Positions 56,450-64,000 of a DNA stretch of 64,000 bases are shown piece by piece. The position numbers were made by a program, and so were the translations under genes. Origin of the DNA: Alteromonas confluentis. GTDB lineage: Bacteria > Pseudomonadota > Gammaproteobacteria > Enterobacterales > Alteromonadaceae. Under the pieces are notes generated by a model. The model ran no database searches and was not told the origin of the DNA. It saw nothing but the letters and a program-made list of their open reading frames with translations. The DNA lies in NCBI RefSeq assembly GCF_001757105.1, contig NZ_MDHN01000041.1, positions 124,001-188,000 of the forward strand. Reading direction: 5' to 3'. Positions within the stretch are counted from its first letter, which is position 1. The number at the start of each line of letters is the position of its first letter.

Positions 56450-58768
56450 ATGTGGTTCTTTATCATCGCACTCATTGCTGTCGGCATCGTGTTTAGCGTT
56501 CGCAATATTCGTCGCTCTGTGGTCACCGGCCCTATTTTCGAACTGTTTAAACGCATTCTTCCGCCGCTGAGCCAAACTGAACGCGAAGCCATGGAAGCTG
56601 GCAGTACCTGGTGGGAGGCAGATTTGTTTCAGGGTCGTCCAGACTGGGAAAAACTCCAGGCCTTTCCTAAACCGGAATTGTCGGATGAGGAACAAGCGTT
56701 TATTGACGTTCATGTGCCTAAATTGATGAGTCTGATTGACGATTTCGACGCCATTCATGAACGAAAAGACTTCTCGCCTGAAGCCTGGGATTACATGCGC
56801 CGACATGGTTTTTTCTCGCTGATCATTCCGAAAGCTTATGGTGGTAAAGAGTTCTCAGCCTTCGCTAACTCAACCATTGTTTCGCAAATTTCCAGCCGCT
56901 CGCTGAGTGCAGGTGTTACCGTGATGGTGCCCAATTCGCTTGGCCCCGGTGAGTTGTTAAGCCACTACGGCACCGAAGAGCAGAAAAACTACTGGCTTCC
57001 CCGTTTAGCCAGTGGCGAAGATATCCCCTGCTTTGCCCTTACTGCCCCTGAAGCCGGTTCAGATGCCGGCGCTATCCCCGATACTGGTGTGATTTGCATG
57101 GGTGAGCACGAAGGCAAGGAAACCTTAGGAATTCGACTCAACTGGGACAAGCGCTATATTACTTTAGCTCCCGTGGCCACAGTTCTGGGCCTGGCGTTCA
57201 AACTTTCCGACCCAGATAAGCTATTGGGCGACAAAGCGAACATCGGCATTACCTGTGCGCTGATCCCTACGTCGCACCCGGGTGTTGAAACCGGCGATCG
57301 TCATTTGCCTTTGGAACAGGCATTTATGAACGGTACCACACGAGGCAAGGATGTGTTCATCCCGGTAGACTGGATCATTGGTGGGCCAGATTACGCAGGT
57401 AAAGGCTGGAAAATGCTGATTGAGTGCTTATCCGCCGGGCGAGGCATATCGTTGCCAGCACTTTCAACCGGTAACTGCCAACTCAGCGCTCGTACCACAG
57501 CGATTTATGCCATGGTGCGCCAGCAATTCAATAGCCCATTGTACAAGTTTGAAGGTGTGGCTGAGGGCCTGGCGACATTAGGTGCCAATGCCTATATGAC
57601 CGAAGCCGTGCGGCAGATGACCGCCATGGCCATTGACCAGGGCAACAAACCCTCGGTGGTAACAGCAATTGCAAAATACCACATGACCGAAGCCGCCCGA
57701 AGCAGCATCAATATCGCCATGGACATTCATGGTGGTAAAGGCATTCAAATGGGGCCGAATAATTATCTCGCATCACTTTACATGACCATGCCGGTTTCCA
57801 TTACCGTGGAAGGTGCCAATATTCTTACCCGAAACCTGATGATCTTCGGTCAGGGGGCTACGCGCTGTCACCCATATGTCTTCGATGAATTGATTGCTGC
57901 CGCCAATCCCGACCAGGAACAGGCACTGTCTGACTTCGAAACATTACTTGGTGAACATGTGAAATTTGCTGTGGGTAATGGTTTGTTTTCATTTTTCCAT
58001 GGCCTCACTGGCGGGCGGTTGATTAGTGCGCCAGAAACAGCCAATAAAAAGCACTACCGTCAACTAGAACGGATGAGTAAGGCATTGGCCCTTTACAGCG
58101 ACATTGCTATGTTGGTTTTAGGCGGTGAACTCAAACGTCGTGAGCTGTTGTCAGCCCGATTAGGTGATGTACTCAGTCAGCTCTATCTCACTTCAGCCGT
58201 GCTGTATCATCACCACAAGCGAGGCTACCGTAGAGATGAACAGGTTTATGTAGACTATCTCGTAGCCCGCGCACTCAAACAATGCGAAGACGCTATGTAC
58301 GGATTTACCCGTCATATTTCGAATCCGGTTACCGGTTGGCTACTGCGACGCATTGTGTTTCCGTTTGGCCGTAGTTATGCACCACCAGCCGATAAGCTCA
58401 CGCTGGCAATAAGCGACTCGCTGTGTGAGAACAGCGAACTCCGTACCCGCCTCACGCCGCAAGTTTATACCGACAATGCCAGCGATCCCATCGCCGTATT
58501 ACAACAGGCGTACGATGCAATACTTGCCCTCGAACCGCTCGACCGAAAACTGAGGAAGGCCCGTAAAAATGGCTCAGTAAAAGACAAAGGCTCACTGTTT
58601 CAGTTGTGCGATAAGCTACTTGAAGACGGCATCATCACCGAAGATGAAGCCGGTAAAATCAGGAATGCCGATAAACTCCGTTTGCAGGTAGTAAACGTCG
58701 ATAGTTTTGACCGACATCTGAACCCACATGATTCTGCCTCTAATGTGACATCGCTAAAGACAGGATAA
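56450..58768 (+). CDS. fadE: Acyl-CoA dehydrogenase FadE
   Basis: FadE performs the first oxidation of fatty acid beta-oxidation. The 772 residues start with one membrane helix (FFIIALIAVGIVFSV), then the acyl-CoA dehydrogenase domains: RHGFFSLIIPKAYGGKEFSA, PCFALTAPEAGSDAG, IDWIIGG-like loop (PVDWIIGGPDYAGKGWKMLI), and IAMDIHGGKGIQMGPNNYL. A C-terminal FadE-specific region of about 250 residues follows. The length and membrane helix separate it from short 400-residue dehydrogenases. It is a housekeeping gene outside the flagellar block. Confidence 0.94.
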   Translation: MWFFIIALIAVGIVFSVRNIRRSVVTGPIFELFKRILPPLSQTEREAMEAGSTWWEADLFQGRPDWEKLQAFPKPELSDEEQAFIDVHVPKLMSLIDDFDAIHERKDFSPEAWDYMRRHGFFSLIIPKAYGGKEFSAFANSTIVSQISSRSLSAGVTVMVPNSLGPGELLSHYGTEEQKNYWLPRLASGEDIPCFALTAPEAGSDAGAIPDTGVICMGEHEGKETLGIRLNWDKRYITLAPVATVLGLAFKLSDPDKLLGDKANIGITCALIPTSHPGVETGDRHLPLEQAFMNGTTRGKDVFIPVDWIIGGPDYAGKGWKMLIECLSAGRGISLPALSTGNCQLSARTTAIYAMVRQQFNSPLYKFEGVAEGLATLGANAYMTEAVRQMTAMAIDQGNKPSVVTAIAKYHMTEAARSSINIAMDIHGGKGIQMGPNNYLASLYMTMPVSITVEGANILTRNLMIFGQGATRCHPYVFDELIAAANPDQEQALSDFETLLGEHVKFAVGNGLFSFFHGLTGGRLISAPETANKKHYRQLERMSKALALYSDIAMLVLGGELKRRELLSARLGDVLSQLYLTSAVLYHHHKRGYRRDEQVYVDYLVARALKQCEDAMYGFTRHISNPVTGWLLRRIVFPFGRSYAPPADKLTLAISDSLCENSELRTRLTPQVYTDNASDPIAVLQQAYDAILALEPLDRKLRKARKNGSVKDKGSLFQLCDKLLEDGIITEDEAGKIRNADKLRLQVVNVDSFDRHLNPHDSASNVTSLKTG

Positions 58769-58790
58769 GTCCACGTTAAACCAAAAAATC

Positions 58791-58826
58791 AAAGCCGTGA
58801 AGCGAGTCTGTTCACGGCTTTTTTAA
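58791..58826 (+). terminator. Intrinsic terminator of fadE
   Basis: An 11-bp stem (AAAGCCGTGAA / TTCACGGCTTT, loop of nine) is followed by a T-run on the plus strand, 22 bp after the fadE stop. Confidence 0.85.
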
Positions 58827-58972
58827 TGACATTCCGGTAAGAGATGCTCAGTAAACCGGCAGTCGATAATCCCACATATTGCAGTTGCCGCTAAAATGCG
58901 GGCACAATGCTGTGAGTGAACAACGACGCCGTTTTCACGTATAAGTAAGAAGAGTTGATTAGGAGGTGAACT

Positions 58973-59560
58973 ATGGACCATCACTTTGAAGATGACGATC
59001 TGCGTTCCTTTATGGAAGAAATGGGCGATGTAAAACCCATCACCTCTGATGACAAAGTGTTTAATCACGACAGTCAAGACAGCCTGGCAAAGAAAGCGCG
59101 ACGAGCAGCTCTGGCTCAAGAGAACCCAGAAATCTTCAACCCACTGAGTATGGAGAATGTGAAGCCGATTAAACCTGATGATTTTATTGCTTATCAACAG
59201 CCCGGTATTCAGGATGGCGTGTTCAAGAATCTGCGATTAGGGAAATACGATATCGAACAGCGTGTTTCACTAAAAAACCTCACTTTGAAAGAATGTCGCG
59301 ACCTACTCTATCAGAAGCTAAAAAAAGCCCATGAACGCGGCTCACGCGCACTGCTTATTCAACATGGAAAAGGTGAAAACAGTCAGCCCATTCCCGCGTT
59401 AAAAAAGAGCTATGTGAATCATTGGCTTCGGGAATTAGATTGGGTAATCGCCTGGCATACCGCCCAGCCAATGCACGGTGGTTTTGGCGCAACCTATGTT
59501 CTGCTTAAGAAGCATCCTCAGCAAAAGTTAATTAATCGCGAAAAAAATAGAAAAAAATGA
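58973..59560 (+). CDS. smrA: Smr-domain DNA endonuclease SmrA (YdaL)
   Basis: SmrA proteins are small nickases with a MutS2-type Smr domain. The 195 residues have an N-terminal segment with FMEEMGDVKPI and a C-terminal Smr domain (about 80-180) with NLRLGKYDIEQRVSLKNL, the HGKG motif in LLIQHGKGENS, and HGGFGATYVLLKK. The LDxH motif of many Smr domains is absent here, as I recall for E. coli YdaL. A GGAGG site precedes the ATG. Confidence 0.88.
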   Translation: MDHHFEDDDLRSFMEEMGDVKPITSDDKVFNHDSQDSLAKKARRAALAQENPEIFNPLSMENVKPIKPDDFIAYQQPGIQDGVFKNLRLGKYDIEQRVSLKNLTLKECRDLLYQKLKKAHERGSRALLIQHGKGENSQPIPALKKSYVNHWLRELDWVIAWHTAQPMHGGFGATYVLLKKHPQQKLINREKNRKK

Positions 59561-59729
59561 AAAGTGGTCTATGCTTGAGATCCCGGCGTATGAATAGCGT
59601 ACTAAAAAAGAATGATGTTTGTGGCCGGTAGACAGTGCGATGATGATTTTTCAGCAGACATGACTTTACCCGCCTGCCTTGCAGATGTGTTGATTAATCT
59701 GCACTTTACAACTAAGCCAAATGCACTTA

Positions 59730-59867
59730 TTAGATGTCTTGTGAGCTTTGCTCAGCGACAGTTAATTCTGTAGATTTTGCGGAAGAACTGAATACTGCGG
59801 TCAGAATCATAAACAATACTGCTACAGCGACACCGGTTAAACCAAAACCTTTACCAGAACGATACAT
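59730..59867 (-). CDS. Small single-span membrane peptide, unknown function
   Basis: A 45-codon frame with ATG at 59867 and an AAGAGA ribosome site nine bases before it. The peptide has a basic start (MYRSGKGFGL), one hydrophobic helix (TGVAVAVLFMILTAVFSSS) and a polar acidic tail (ELTVAEQSSQDI). The layout, N-terminus in and short tail out, is typical of real small membrane proteins. No family is recognised. Confidence 0.55.
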   Translation of the reverse strand: MYRSGKGFGLTGVAVAVLFMILTAVFSSSAKSTELTVAEQSSQDI

Positions 59868-60222
59868 ATTCGTCTCTTATTATCTGCGTTAACTACGGAT
59901 CGTTAACGATCCTAACCAATATTTTGCATCCGATGCTGTTTTGTATTCGTCTTCCTGACGCACACTAATGTAAAACAGAGATTTACAGATCACAAGCGAT
60001 CGATTCAAAATTTTGACGCTTTGATCACTGTTTTTTGGCACTCCTTAAGCTGACAACGCTTTTCTCGTTAAGTTTCAATAACGCGTAAAAATAATACATT
60101 TTTATGTAAACACCCGTCCTGGTTTTCGAAAGTCGTGTGTGACGGGTATGGTTTGTCGACGTGAAAAAGCTAAAAGATGACAACATCCGCATACCGTGAT
60201 TGCGGGCGAGTTTGAAACTGAA
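59868..60222. other. Non-coding stretch between the small peptide gene and the repeat array
   Basis: AT-rich DNA in which no gene, RNA or clear terminator could be recognised. The first part should contain the promoter of the minus-strand peptide gene. Confidence 0.5.
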
Positions 60223-60922
60223 AAGGCTGTAGATGCCAGCTCCCGCAAACAGCGAGTGCGCCCGGGGTTCAGAAATCGTCAGCGGAACAGGAACAGTTTG
60301 ACTAGCCAGCGCTCGCACAAAAAAAGAGGGGCTGCGTTTTAAAAACCGTTTGCGGCAGGGACGCCGCAACCGAGCTTGAATTGATAGCCAGGGAAGGCTG
60401 GAGATGTGAGCTTCCGCAAACAGCGAGCGCGGCTGGGGTTCAGAAACCGTCTGCGGCAGAACTTGAAACCTGAAAAGGATGGAGATCTAAGATTTCGCAG
60501 AACGGATTCCGTTCGTCAGCGAAATCGGAACAGGTTGACTAACCAGCGCTCGCACAATAAAAGAGGCGCTGCGTTTTAAAAAACGTTTGCGGCAGGGACG
60601 CCGCAACCGAGCTTAAATTGAGAGCCAGAGAAGGCTGGAGATGTGAGCTTCCGCAAACAGCGAGCGCGGCCGGGGTTCAGAAACCGTCTGCGGCAGGGAT
60701 GCCGCAGCCGAGCCCCATGGATGGGTGTATGCGTGTTTCTGAACCCCGGTCGTGCCGCGCAATGCGGAAGCGACTAAAGTGCTGAACAGTTTGACTAACC
60801 AGCGCTCGCACAAAAAAAGAGGGACTGCGTTTTAAAAACCGTTTGCGGCAGGGACGCCGCAACCGAGCCACCAGGGATGGTTTCTCGGCGTGTTTTTAAA
60901 ACGCAGCCCCTCTTCGTGCGAG
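60223..60922. repeat. Palindromic repeat array downstream of purL
   Basis: Two repeat types alternate. Type A (about 76 bp: GCGCTCGCACA..., TGCGTTTTAAAAA, TGCGGCAGGGACGCCGCA, ACCGAGC) is at 60300-60375, 60537-60612 and 60793-60868. Type B (about 65 bp: AAGGCTGGAGATGTGAGC, TTCCGCAAACAGCGAGCGCG, GGGGTTCAGAAACCGTC) is at 60394-60458 and 60631-60695, with a degenerate copy at 60223-60285. Inverted arms of B (60735-60771) and A (60892-60922) follow the last copies, so each type can fold into a long stem-loop around a shared core TGCGGCAGGGAYGCCGCA. Basic reading frames inside the array follow the repeats and are not called as genes. Confidence 0.85.
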
Positions 60923-60943
60923 AAGCGGTATTACAACCTCAAC

Positions 60944-63900
60944 CTAGCCGACGAAGACGCGGGCGTTGCGGAAGATGCGCATCCACGCACCGTCTTCTTG
61001 CCAGTCGTCTGGGCGCCAGGAGTTGGCTACAGTACGGAATACACGTTCCGGGTGAGGCATCATAATCGTTGCACGACCATCAGCAGATGTCAGACCCGTG
61101 ATACCCGCTGGTGAACCGTTCGGGTTCGCAGGATACGTATCTGCTATCTGACCGTAGTTGTTCACGTAACGCAGGGCTACCTGATTCGCGCTCTGAACCG
61201 CACTCAGTGCGTCAGCAGAGGCAAACTCTGCCTGTCCTTCACCGTGAGATACCGCAATAGGCATCATCGAGCCTTTCATGCCCTGCAGCAGCACAGAGTT
61301 TGACTCCGTTACTTCTACCATAGCAACACGGGCTTCAAAGCGCTCAGACACGTTAGTCACAAAGTGTGGCCAGTTTTCTGTGCCAGGGATCAAGGATTTC
61401 AGGTTAGACAGCATCTGACAACCGTTACATACACCCAAGCTGAACGTATCATTGCGGTTAAAGAAAGCTGCAAATTGGTCACGGGCCTGAGCATTGAACA
61501 GAATCGACTTCGCCCAACCTTCACCGGCACCCAGTACGTCACCGTAAGAGAAACCACCACAGGCAGCCAAACCTTTAAAGTTATCCAGTGACACACGGCC
61601 GCTCAATATGTCACTCATGTGCACGTCGATAGCGGTAAAGCCAGCGCGGGTGAATGCCGCTGCCATTTCCAGATGAGAGTTAACGCCCTGCTCACGCAGA
61701 ATCGCTACTTCAGGCTTAACACCCTTAGCAATATAAGGCGCAGCAACGTCTTCAGTAACATCATAGCTCAGCTTCGCGCTCAAACCCGGATCTGCCGCAT
61801 CCTGCTTGGCAGCATGCTCTTCGTCAGCACATTTCGGATTATCACGCAGGCTTTGCATATTGTGCGTGGTTTCGGCCCACATGGTACGCAGGTTCACGCG
61901 AGTGTCAGTCAGTACAGCGACGTCACCACGGTTGAACTCAATCATGTCTGTCGCATTCAGCGTACCAATATCGTGTAACAGCGCGCCCAGACCGTGAGCT
62001 TCAGCAATCGCTGTCACCGCTTCAACGTCGCTTTCTGCTACCTGAATAACCGCACCTAATTCTTCGTTAAACAGTACTGCTAAATCATCGTCAGCCAGAC
62101 CATCAAGAGAAACAGTCACACCGGTCTTACCGGCAAAGGCCATTTCAGCCACGGTTGTAAACAGACCACCGTCTGAACGATCGTGGTACGCGATGACCAG
62201 TTCTTTTTCTACCATCGCCTGTACAGCGTTGTAGAAGCCAAGCAGTGTTTCTGCGTTATCAACATCAGCCGGTTTGTCAGCCAGTTGCTGATACACCTGC
62301 GCCAGACAGCTTGCACCCAGACGGTTCTGACCCGCGCCTAAGTCAATCAGCATCAGGCGGGTTGCGCCTTTATCGGTACGCAATTGCGGTGTCAGTGTTT
62401 TACGAATGTCTTTTACTGCACCGAATGCCGTGATCACCAGTGACAGTGGAGACGTTACAGATTTCCCCGTACCATCTTCTTCCTGCCAAGCGGTTTTCAT
62501 CGACATGGAGTCTTTACCCACCGGAATCGTCAAACCCAGCGCTGGACACAACTCTTCACCTACCGCTTTTACGGCTTCATAAAGACCCGCATCTTCGCCC
62601 GGGTGACCGGCAGCAGCCATCCAGTTTGCAGACAGCTTAATGCGCTTGATATCACCAATGTTCGATGCCGCAATGTTGGTCAGGGCTTCACCCACTGCCA
62701 GACGGGCAGAGGCGCCGTGAGACAACAAGGCTACAGGCGTACGTTCACCCATAGACATGGCTTCACCGTGATAGGTGTCGAACGCACTGGCGGTAACAGC
62801 AACGTCAGCCACCGGCACCTGCCACGGGCCAACCATCTGGTCACGAGAAACCAGACCGGTTACCGAGCGGTCACCAATGGTAATAAGGAAAGTTTTCTCA
62901 GCGACCGTTGGCAGGCGCAGCATGCGTTGAGCCGCATCAGCGAGCGTGATCTCTTCACGCTTCAGCGCTTCTGGCGCAACCGTTTCTGATTTCACATCAC
63001 GGTGCATCTTAGGCGGCTTACCTAACAGTACATCCAGTGGCATATCGATAGGCTGGTTATCGAAGTCAGCATCGTGCAATGACAGGTGCTGTTCTTCCGT
63101 GGCTTCACCCACTACCGCAAATGGCGCGCGCTCACGGGCACAGATAGCCGCAAATTTTTCCAGGTTCTCAGGGGCAACGGACAGCACATAACGTTCCTGC
63201 GATTCGTTACACCACAGTTCCAATGGCGTCATACCCGCTTCGTCGGCCAGCACGTCACGCAGTTCGAATTTACCGCCACGACCACCGTCGTTAACCAGTT
63301 CAGGCAATGCGTTAGACAGACCGCCCGCGCCCACATCGTGGATAAACTGAATCGGGTTGTTGTCGCCTAACTGCCAGCAGGCATCGATAACTTCCTGACA
63401 GCGACGCTCCATTTCAGGGTTGTCACGCTGTACAGAAGCAAAATCCAGATCTTCGTTAGACTGACCAGACGCCATAGAAGACGCCGCGCCGCCACCAAGA
63501 CCGATATTCATTGCCGGGCCACCCAACACGATCAGTTTCGCACCAACGGTGATTTCGCCTTTTTCGATGTGGGATTTACGGATGTTCCCCAAACCACCCG
63601 CCAGCATGATTGGCTTGTGGTAACCGCGTACTTCAACGCCGTTAAAACTAGATACTTCCTGCTCGTAGGTACGGAAATAACCCAACAGGTTTGGACGACC
63701 GAATTCGTTGTTAAACGCCGCGCCACCCAGCGGGCCTTCGATCATGATATCCAGCGCACTGACGATACGCTGTGGTTTACCGTAGTTAGCTTCCCACGGT
63801 TGCTCAGCACCCGGAATACGCAGGTTAGAAACCGTAAAGCCCACCAGACCGGCTTTAGGCTTCGAACCACGGCCTGTTGCACCTTCGTCACGAATTTCAC

Positions 63901-64000
63901 CACCGGAACCGGTAGCGGCACCCGGGAACGGCGAAATGGCCGTTGGGTGGTTGTGGGTTTCCACCTTCATCAGAATGTCGATATCTTCATGATGATATTC
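60944..64000 (-). CDS. purL: Phosphoribosylformylglycinamidine synthase PurL (5' part outside the window)
   Basis: PurL converts FGAR, glutamine and ATP to FGAM in purine synthesis. About 1018 codons are present; the frame is open at the right edge, and the Met at 63970 is internal ([18 protein letters not shown] is the catalytic-domain region). Visible parts are the first synthetase repeat ([14 protein letters not shown]), the second ([30 protein letters not shown]) and the C-terminal glutamine amidotransferase domain ([24 protein letters not shown] with the catalytic Cys; PHPERVFR). This is the large single-chain form normal in gammaproteobacteria. Confidence 0.97.
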   Translation of the reverse strand, partial: EYHHEDIDILMKVETHNHPTAISPFPGAATGSGGEIRDEGATGRGSKPKAGLVGFTVSNLRIPGAEQPWEANYGKPQRIVSALDIMIEGPLGGAAFNNEFGRPNLLGYFRTYEQEVSSFNGVEVRGYHKPIMLAGGLGNIRKSHIEKGEITVGAKLIVLGGPAMNIGLGGGAASSMASGQSNEDLDFASVQRDNPEMERRCQEVIDACWQLGDNNPIQFIHDVGAGGLSNALPELVNDGGRGGKFELRDVLADEAGMTPLELWCNESQERYVLSVAPENLEKFAAICARERAPFAVVGEATEEQHLSLHDADFDNQPIDMPLDVLLGKPPKMHRDVKSETVAPEALKREEITLADAAQRMLRLPTVAEKTFLITIGDRSVTGLVSRDQMVGPWQVPVADVAVTASAFDTYHGEAMSMGERTPVALLSHGASARLAVGEALTNIAASNIGDIKRIKLSANWMAAAGHPGEDAGLYEAVKAVGEELCPALGLTIPVGKDSMSMKTAWQEEDGTGKSVTSPLSLVITAFGAVKDIRKTLTPQLRTDKGATRLMLIDLGAGQNRLGASCLAQVYQQLADKPADVDNAETLLGFYNAVQAMVEKELVIAYHDRSDGGLFTTVAEMAFAGKTGVTVSLDGLADDDLAVLFNEELGAVIQVAESDVEAVTAIAEAHGLGALLHDIGTLNATDMIEFNRGDVAVLTDTRVNLRTMWAETTHNMQSLRDNPKCADEEHAAKQDAADPGLSAKLSYDVTEDVAAPYIAKGVKPEVAILREQGVNSHLEMAAAFTRAGFTAIDVHMSDILSGRVSLDNFKGLAACGGFSYGDVLGAGEGWAKSILFNAQARDQFAAFFNRNDTFSLGVCNGCQMLSNLKSLIPGTENWPHFVTNVSERFEARVAMVEVTESNSVLLQGMKGSMMPIAVSHGEGQAEFASADALSAVQSANQVALRYVNNYGQIADTYPANPNGSPAGITGLTSADGRATIMMPHPERVFRTVANSWRPDDWQEDGAWMRIFRNARVFVG

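Noticed and set aside
60025-60871. Three minus-strand frames coding for basic peptides with the shared segment RRPCRKRFLKRSPSFFVRAL
   Set aside because: They lie within the palindromic repeat array, and their similarity is explained by the DNA repeat. No ribosome sites or membrane/secretion features support them.

Overview
The window looks like chromosomal DNA of a marine gammaproteobacterium of the Alteromonadales, close to Alteromonas or Shewanella. The main reasons are the polar-flagellum regulators FlrA, FlrB and FlrC, the sodium-motor accessory proteins FlgP and FlgT, and the order flgA-cheV-cheR / flgBCDEFGHIJKL / flagellins / flaG-fliDS / flrABC / fliEFGH. The assignment rests on gene content and protein motifs only.

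Layout. Positions 1-8132 (minus strand) hold fliH (cut by the window edge), fliG, fliF and fliE, then flrC, flrB and flrA. A divergent flagellin gene follows (8291-9094). From 9.3 to 19.5 kb, on the plus strand, lies a complete pseudaminic acid operon (pseB, pseC, pseF, pseG, pseI, pseH). It is extended by an acyl carrier protein, an acyl-adenylating enzyme and a ketoreductase-like SDR, and is bracketed by a CDP-glycerol synthase (TagD-like) and a glycerophosphotransferase (TagF-like). From 19.5 to 31.5 kb, on the minus strand and converging on the first operon, lies a second nonulosonate set: Gmd, a perosamine-synthase-like aminotransferase, a NeuB-type synthase, a NeuD/PerB-type acyltransferase, a TIM-barrel isomerase and a CMP-sugar synthetase. 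With it are a GSCFA protein, a possible sialyltransferase-like enzyme, a Stealth phosphotransferase and a very long Maf flagellin glycosyltransferase. From 31.5 to 38.5 kb come fliT-like, fliS, fliD, flaG and three similar flagellins. From 38.7 to 39.7 kb a sialidase-like gene lies on the opposite strand. From 39.7 to 56.1 kb are flgL to flgB, cheR, cheV, flgA, flgM, flgN, flgP and flgT. A tRNA-Arg(CCU), fadE, smrA, a small membrane peptide, a palindromic repeat array and the 3' part of purL complete the window.

How it works together. The flagellar genes carry readable sigma-54 sites (fliE, flrB, flgB, flgF, flgA, flgP, flgT) and sigma-28 sites (two flagellins with good matches, one weak, plus flgM). 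This fits the FlrA -> FlrBC -> FliA cascade known from Vibrio. The sugar genes sit inside the locus and run into the maf gene and the flagellin chaperone genes, so their products most likely decorate flagellin with one or two nonulosonic acids.

The most unusual parts are the second nonulosonate operon, which appears to start from GDP-mannose and should give a C7-amino, C5-hydroxy sugar; the ACP/ligase/SDR acyl module and the CDP-glycerol module attached to the pse operon; the sialidase-like gene among the flagellar genes; opposing sigma-54-like sites followed by inverted repeats in the flagellin spacers; and a palindromic repeat array next to purL.
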